NCBI RefSeq assembly: GCF_001625195.1
Contig: NC_054391.1
Span: 8,322,552-8,386,551, forward strand
Direction of reading: 5' to 3'
Origin: Drechmeria coniospora
Lineage: Eukaryota > Ascomycota > Sordariomycetes > Hypocreales > Ophiocordycipitaceae
DNA length: 64,000 nt
Shown here piece after piece: positions 59,084 through 64,000 of the stretch; the first letter of the stretch is position 1, and every line of letters starts with the position of its first letter. The translations under genes and the position numbers were made by a program. The notes beneath the pieces were generated by a model. The model was not told the DNA's origin. It saw only the letters and a list, made by a program, of their open reading frames with translations, and ran no database searches.

Positions 59084-59798
59084 GGTGATGGTTTGGGAAT
59101 TGAGGTTGCGACACGAAGAGCGAGCATCAATCGCCTACTCTATGTAGTAATGCTGTCACAGAGCAGGATGAAGGCGGCTCGATGCTAGTAACAAATTCCT
59201 GTCACAGTTGTATTCCTCCTGTATTACTTACTTCCGTACGTACGGACGTTGGTACGCTGGTGGGGTCTGGTCCAATTCTTGGGCCCCACAGAGGCTGGAT
59301 GTGACGGCATGGAATTAATTATTACTTTTTGGTTGCATATACTTCGTCCTGCAGATTACTTTACCACTATTAATCAAGGGCACCAAACGCATGTTCCTGA
59401 GTAGATTTACAATAACAACGTGCAGATACCAGCACTGCTACGGATTGGAGTGTGTGCATATTTTCGTATATCAGCATTGGATGGGCGACGGGTTGAAGGG
59501 ACAGAGGTACTAGGTCAAGGTGATTTGGCAATAATAGCAACTATCATATCTACTGACGCGCACGTAGTACTCGCTACTCCATTTGTACTTGCAAGTATTT
59601 TCCGTTGTCTCGTCCTGTGGCTACAGGCAATAGGGGTTCAATAGACACTTGGTGCCCGCAGCCCACATCACGAGCGCTTGTATATTGCATCAAGATGCCA
59701 CACGTTGCACCTCACACTCGTCCATGGGAACATTGTATGGAAACAATCCAACCGGCTATGTACAGGTGCGGGCCGTAGTTGCCATACCGGCAAGTGTG
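59084..59798. other. spacer between GIM5 and mitochondrial ProRS
   Basis: Promoter side of GIM5 and 3' side of the synthetase gene. GTACG-rich palindrome near 59236-59253. No gene is supported. Confidence 0.35.
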
Positions 59799-61879
59799 CT
59801 ACAGCCGTGACAACAGCTCCGGCAGATATGTCGGTAACTGATCCACAGCCACCTCGTCCTTGATGGCAAGGCTCCTGCATTGTACTTCGCAAATGCCTCT
59901 CTCCCTCCAGGCCTTGCCAAGCACGACGGCAACGGGGTATCCGATCATTTCAGCGTCCCTCATCTTCCAGCCAAACGTTTCTCGGCGATCGTCGAGAACC
60001 AGGTCACAGGTTGGGCTTTGGCCGACGAGCGTGTCGAAGAAGTTAATAGCCTCGGAAGTCACTGCCGAGGTCGGAATAACAACAACTTCGAAAGGAGCTA
60101 TTGCACGAGGCCAGTTGAGGCCGCGAGAGTCAACCTTGTGTTCTGCGACGGCACCAAAAATGCGCGAAACTCCGATTCCATAACAACCCATTTGGACTGG
60201 TGAAGCCCCCCCTGGGGCGCTGGGTAATGTGACTGACAGTTCCAATGGTTTCGAGTAGCGAGTGCCTAGGTAAAACGTGTGGCCAAGTTCCAGCGCACGG
60301 TGGAGCTGCAGCGTTCCCTTCTCGCATCGAGGACATTCATCGCCATCTGTCAGGGGACGGATGTTCAGCGCTTGGCCGGATGATGATTCCATCATGGAGG
60401 ATTGGAAGACAGGAAACGCGTCCAAATCGGTCGGCACAACAGGAAGCTGGCCTCGTAGAGCGTCGAAAGAGTGGGCTAGTCGATAGTCGACAACGTTAAT
60501 CACCCGAATCGGGGTCGACAGCGCTTCCGCATCTGTTTTGCAAGCCTCCATTAATGCCGAAAGGGGTTCTCCAATGCTTAAATCGAGCTCGGGAACGACC
60601 TCCTTGATGGCATGAACGTTGATGTCGGCCTCCTGCGAGTCGTTCGCATGCTGGGTATACCATGCGTTGACCAGAGTCTCGCGACACTTGGTGATTCCAC
60701 GCCAAACGCGGACGTTTGCCGCCGAAACGTCTCTGCTAGCAGCATGGGCGCCACGGGGCAGTGGCCGAGCCATTGCCACTTCGTCATTGGCAGTATAGCC
60801 GCATCCACCACATGACGCAACAACGTCTTCACCAAGGGGATTTACCAAGTGGTATTCGTGGCTACAGTCGCCACCCATGTCCCCCGAACTGGCCTCGGCG
60901 ACCAGGATTCCAAGTTTCAGGTCAGCGAAGAAGGCTCGGTATGCGGCGGAGACCTCCTGGTATGTCCCGATGGCCGAGTCCACAGTCGTGTCGAAGGTGT
61001 ACAAATCTTTCATGGTAAACTCCCGGGCTCGCAACAGTCCATGTCGCGGTCGAATTTCGTCACGATACTTGCGTGCTAGATCTTCGCGTCAGAAACGCAC
61101 GATTTGGATTGGGGGAAGACCCACTCGATTGATACAGCCTTAAGGGGAGGTCCTTGTATGACTTGATTGTGCCAGCCAGGAGAGATGTAATTTCTTCCTC
61201 GTGCGTGGGAGATAGGATGAGCGACATCTTCTTGCGGTCCGCAAATCGAAAAAGCTTACTACCGCGGTCAGCGATTCATCCGAAATATAACACCACAATC
61301 CCTAGAAATGGCGGCAGCTCACCTCGGGAGAGACGTTGTCCAGACGCCCGCTCCTCCTCCACAGCTTCTCCGAAGAGATTGTTGATAGGGACAAGCGCGA
61401 CGCGCCTACGAACGCGTGTCAGACATACACAGGCATTTCGATGTCGCGAGATAAGGGAGGGCCGTACCTATGCGTTGCATGTGCAAGTCTAGCAGAGCCT
61501 CTATCTTTTGCTGCACTCGCAAACCCAAGGGCAATAGCTGGAATACTCCCGAGTGAGCCTAGGGGTCGGGAATTAGGCTACAGTCCCCCTGAGTATTTGG
61601 AATTTGAAATCCTACCTGGCGCAGGAAACCAGCACGAATCAGTTTATCATGTCCAGCTACGAATTCGTCAGCAAGAGTTCGACGAGTACAGATTCTGAGT
61701 AATGGAAACGCACATTCTCCCTCTGCACCAGGCAGCCCGCCTGCGGGTACCCAGAGCTTCGACAGAACTGATCGAGTTCGTATGGCACAGTTTTGTGCCG
61801 AATGTGAGAACCCTCTTCCACACATGCGGTTACTCAACCTCAGCTGAGCCCATGACGCGGGCCGAGGTGTAGGAGGCAT
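59799..61879 (-). CDS. AIM10: mitochondrial prolyl-tRNA synthetase, five exons
   Basis: Class II aminoacyl-tRNA synthetase charging mt-tRNA-Pro. Exons are 61879-61616, 61558-61468, 61405-61323, 61254-61125 and 61075-59799; introns are 49-68 nt; phases join, giving 614 residues. The first 40 residues (MPPTPRPASWAQLRLSNRM, basic, Ser/Arg-rich) look like a presequence. Motif 1 region FQLLPLGLRVQQKIE; LTPTHEEE-like LSPTHEEEI; motif 2 RDEIRPRHGLLRAREFTMKD; motif 3 GCYGIGVSRIFGAV; C-terminal anticodon-binding domain with LVLDDRRETFGWKMRDAE. The bacterial-type core fits mitochondrial origin. The long ORF covers only exon 5 with a false start at 61034. Divergent from MAK21. Confidence 0.9.
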
Positions 61880-62257
61880 TGTGTACCGATCACAAGATAT
61901 GATCTACACAATGCATTTCGAACAGAAAATCAATATCCGCAGGTCTCTGTAGCAATGTCAAAGGCCGTATATTGTCTTAAAGTCGCATGGTCAGAGTGCG
62001 CCAGAAGCGTCGTGGGGATGAAGAGACGAGGAGCTGCCCGGCCAAAATGGTATTCTCGGCAAGTAAGTATAATAAGTACTAATTACAGAGGGTCAAGTCG
62101 TGAACTATTAATCCCAGTACGGAGTACGGAGTACGCCTACCATTCTTGCTGGTGTATGTGGGGCTGATAAGATAGCGATTGTCAAAAAAGTCCAGACTTG
62201 CAATTTTCACCAGCGACAGTCACGCAACCCAAAGCCTCTCCAACGACGTTTGACGCA
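61880..62257. other. divergent promoter, ProRS and MAK21
   Basis: 378 bp between head-to-head start codons. A tandem pair TACGGAGTACGGAGTAC lies at about 62118-62134. No gene. Confidence 0.5.
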
Positions 62258-64000
62258 ATGCCGAAATCGTCAAGTAGGGCCCGCGCGCCTAGGACCTCCG
62301 ATGTGGCCCCCGAGTTCGACGTTAATGCTCTTGCTCATCTCACCTCCTCGTTAAACAAGAGCCTGGGTACTACGCAACACAAGCGAAAGGGACCACCTAC
62401 CAATGGATCAAACCAACAACATTCGAAGAAACAACGACCGTCCGTGGCAAGCCCGCAAAGAGAAAGCTCTGGGGATAATCTAAAAGATCAGGGGGCACTT
62501 TTGGCAGAAATAAAGGAGCTCGGGGGAGACGAAGAAGACCTCGAACTTATCAACGAAGTCGATTCCGATGACTCCGACTACGCGGCGGAACCGGCTCGCC
62601 CAATTGACAAGACTCTTAAAATGGAGTTGGCGGCCCTTTCCAAAGAACTTGGTTTTGCCGATATCGTGCCAGAAGAGGCCAGCGATGTAGATATGGACGA
62701 GTCAGCCGAGGCAGGGGATGAGGTTGGGGATGTGGAGGAAGAGGAGGACGACGACGACAGCAATCAGGAGGACATTGCGCCCAGTCGCAAACCTGGAGGC
62801 ATGGCAAGTGACGGCCCTACCCCCGGGAAGTGTCAAGTCTGACCACTAACCCAGAAACCAGACTTTTGAACCGTTGGCAGAGTGGCATTCTGCGGGCCTG
62901 AAGTCCCTGCCAGGCCCGACTACTGAACAGCTTGGCCCGTTCATGGGTGCCGTCGAGTCTCTCAAAAACCATGCCCGAGAATTGCTGGAGCAGGATGCCG
63001 CAAAGTATAGGACAAGCATCTTTGCGTCGTCGTCGCACAAATTCCTGTCCACCATCATGTCCTCGGGTACTCTCACCGACAAGGTATCCGCCCTCACCTT
63101 GGCCATTCAGGAATCCCCTGTTCATAACATCCGCGCCACGGATGCCCTCATAGCTCTTGCGTCCAAGAAAAGCCGCGCACAGGCCATCGGTGCCATCGGT
63201 GCACTTGTCGACTTGCTGGGACCCGGAACTCTACTGCCCTCGGACAGACGTCTGCGGCCGTTTCACTCCCAGCCTGGTTTGCTGGGTACACTTCAGAAAA
63301 CGTCAGTCAGATCGTGGAACCCCAGTCAGCCTCTTCCCGGGAAGGTCACCGGTGCTCATTTGATTGCCTGGATGTACGAGGACTGGCTAAAGGAGACCTA
63401 CTTCAAGATTATTCAGCTGCTCGAGGCTTGGTGTTCCGACGAAATCGAATACTCGCGCGTCAAGGCGGTGGACTTCGTCTATGGCCTTCTGAAGGAAAAA
63501 CCAGAGCAAGAGTCCAACCTTCTCACGCTTCTTGTCAACAAACTGGGCGACAGGGACCGTAAAATTGCCTCTCGTGCGTCTTATTTGTTGTTGCAATTGC
63601 AGGTTTCTCATCCTGGGATGAAACCCATCATCATCCGCTCAGTGGAGCAGGATATCCTCCTTCACCCCTCGCAGGACACACGATCAAAGTACTACGCCAT
63701 CAACACTCTGAACCAGACGATCCTCAGTAGCAAGGAGCCTGCCGTTGCCGAATCACTCATCCGCATCTATTTCGATTTTTTCGTGTCGTTACTAAAGACT
63801 GGTAACTTGGGATTTGGGGATCTGGCCGACATGGCAAACTCGAATGGGGCTGACGTCGCAAGCGGGAAGCCAAAGGGGCCAGATGGAAGGCCGACGGGTG
63901 GGAGGTGTGGGAGGCGCTCCGGCGCTCCGAAGCCAACGGTGCCTGAGACCGAGGCAGCAGACAAGCTCGTGTCGGCTATCTTGACAGGCGTGAATCGTGC
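62258..64000 (+). CDS. MAK21: ribosome biogenesis protein MAK21/NOC1 (CBF family), 3' truncated by window edge
   Basis: Nucleolar pre-60S export factor. Exon 1 is 62258-62803; exon 2 begins at 62862 and stays open to the window end, so the 3' part is missing. The start gives MPKSSSRARAPRTS; an ATG at 62198 would add 20 residues. The intron appears to be GC-AG: ATG|GCAAGT donor, ACTAAC branch site, CCAG acceptor, 58 nt; only this choice keeps phase 0. Exon 1 is basic then strongly acidic. Exon 2 reads TFEPLAEWHSAGL, SGTLTDKVSALTLAIQESPV, AWMYEDWLKETYFKIIQLLE and RDRKIASRASYLLLQLQ, HEAT-like repeats typical of MAK21 ahead of the CBF domain, which lies beyond the window. Confidence 0.88.

Overview
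The window is nuclear DNA of a filamentous ascomycete (Pezizomycotina, probably Sordariomycetes/Hypocreales). The evidence is short 50-110 nt introns with GT-AG borders and CTNAC-like branch points, eukaryote-only housekeeping genes, fungus-specific genes (CCH1, CRZ1, alternative oxidase), and GC-rich genes separated by AT-rich or motif-rich spacers. The order-level placement is inference from protein style, not from a search.

Layout, left to right. 0-2.4 kb: a 5'-truncated GTPBP1-type GTPase converges on EMC6. 2.4-4.4 kb: an AT-rich island with a clean 171-bp solo LTR flanked by 5-bp target duplications. 4.5-8.6 kb: a C2H2 zinc-finger regulator and the t-SNARE SEC9. 8.6-10.3 kb: a spacer carrying a small mosaic NUMT (mitochondrial nad2 and rnl pieces joined). 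10.3-13.4 kb: the DEAH helicase DHR2 converges on SDH7/SDHAF3. 16.4-23.0 kb: the calcium channel CCH1. 24.4-25.6 kb: alternative oxidase. 28.5-30.7 kb: CRZ1, the calcineurin-responsive transcription factor. 31.8-36.9 kb: a many-exon ABCC transporter with two apparent lesions. 40.5-45.9 kb: a long lysine-rich, repeat-built disordered protein of unknown role. 46.9-50.9 kb: an SGM1/TMF-like golgin converges on NAS6. 51.8-55.8 kb: PRP46 converges on ORC1. 56.5-59.1 kb: an unrecognised gene converges on prefoldin 5 (GIM5). 59.8-61.9 kb: mitochondrial prolyl-tRNA synthetase, divergent from MAK21 (62.3 kb onward), which runs off the end.

Functionally this is mostly a housekeeping neighbourhood: ribosome biogenesis (DHR2, MAK21), splicing (PRP46), replication licensing (ORC1), protein folding and the proteasome (GIM5, NAS6), membrane insertion and traffic (EMC6, SEC9, SGM1), and mitochondrial function (SDH7, AOX, ProRS). 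CCH1 and CRZ1, the plasma-membrane entry step and the nuclear end point of calcium-calcineurin signalling, lie about 5.5 kb apart with only AOX between them.

Most gene models below were rebuilt by hand from splice signals plus reading-frame phase and conserved protein motifs. Exon borders are given so they can be checked. Several genes (EMC6, SDH7, NAS6, GIM5, the 5' half of ProRS) are split into short exons that no single long ORF reveals. Spacers are rich in a dispersed TACTCCGTA/TACGGAGTA element and in GTAC-rich palindromic sequence. I saw no tRNA, rRNA gene or CRISPR array.
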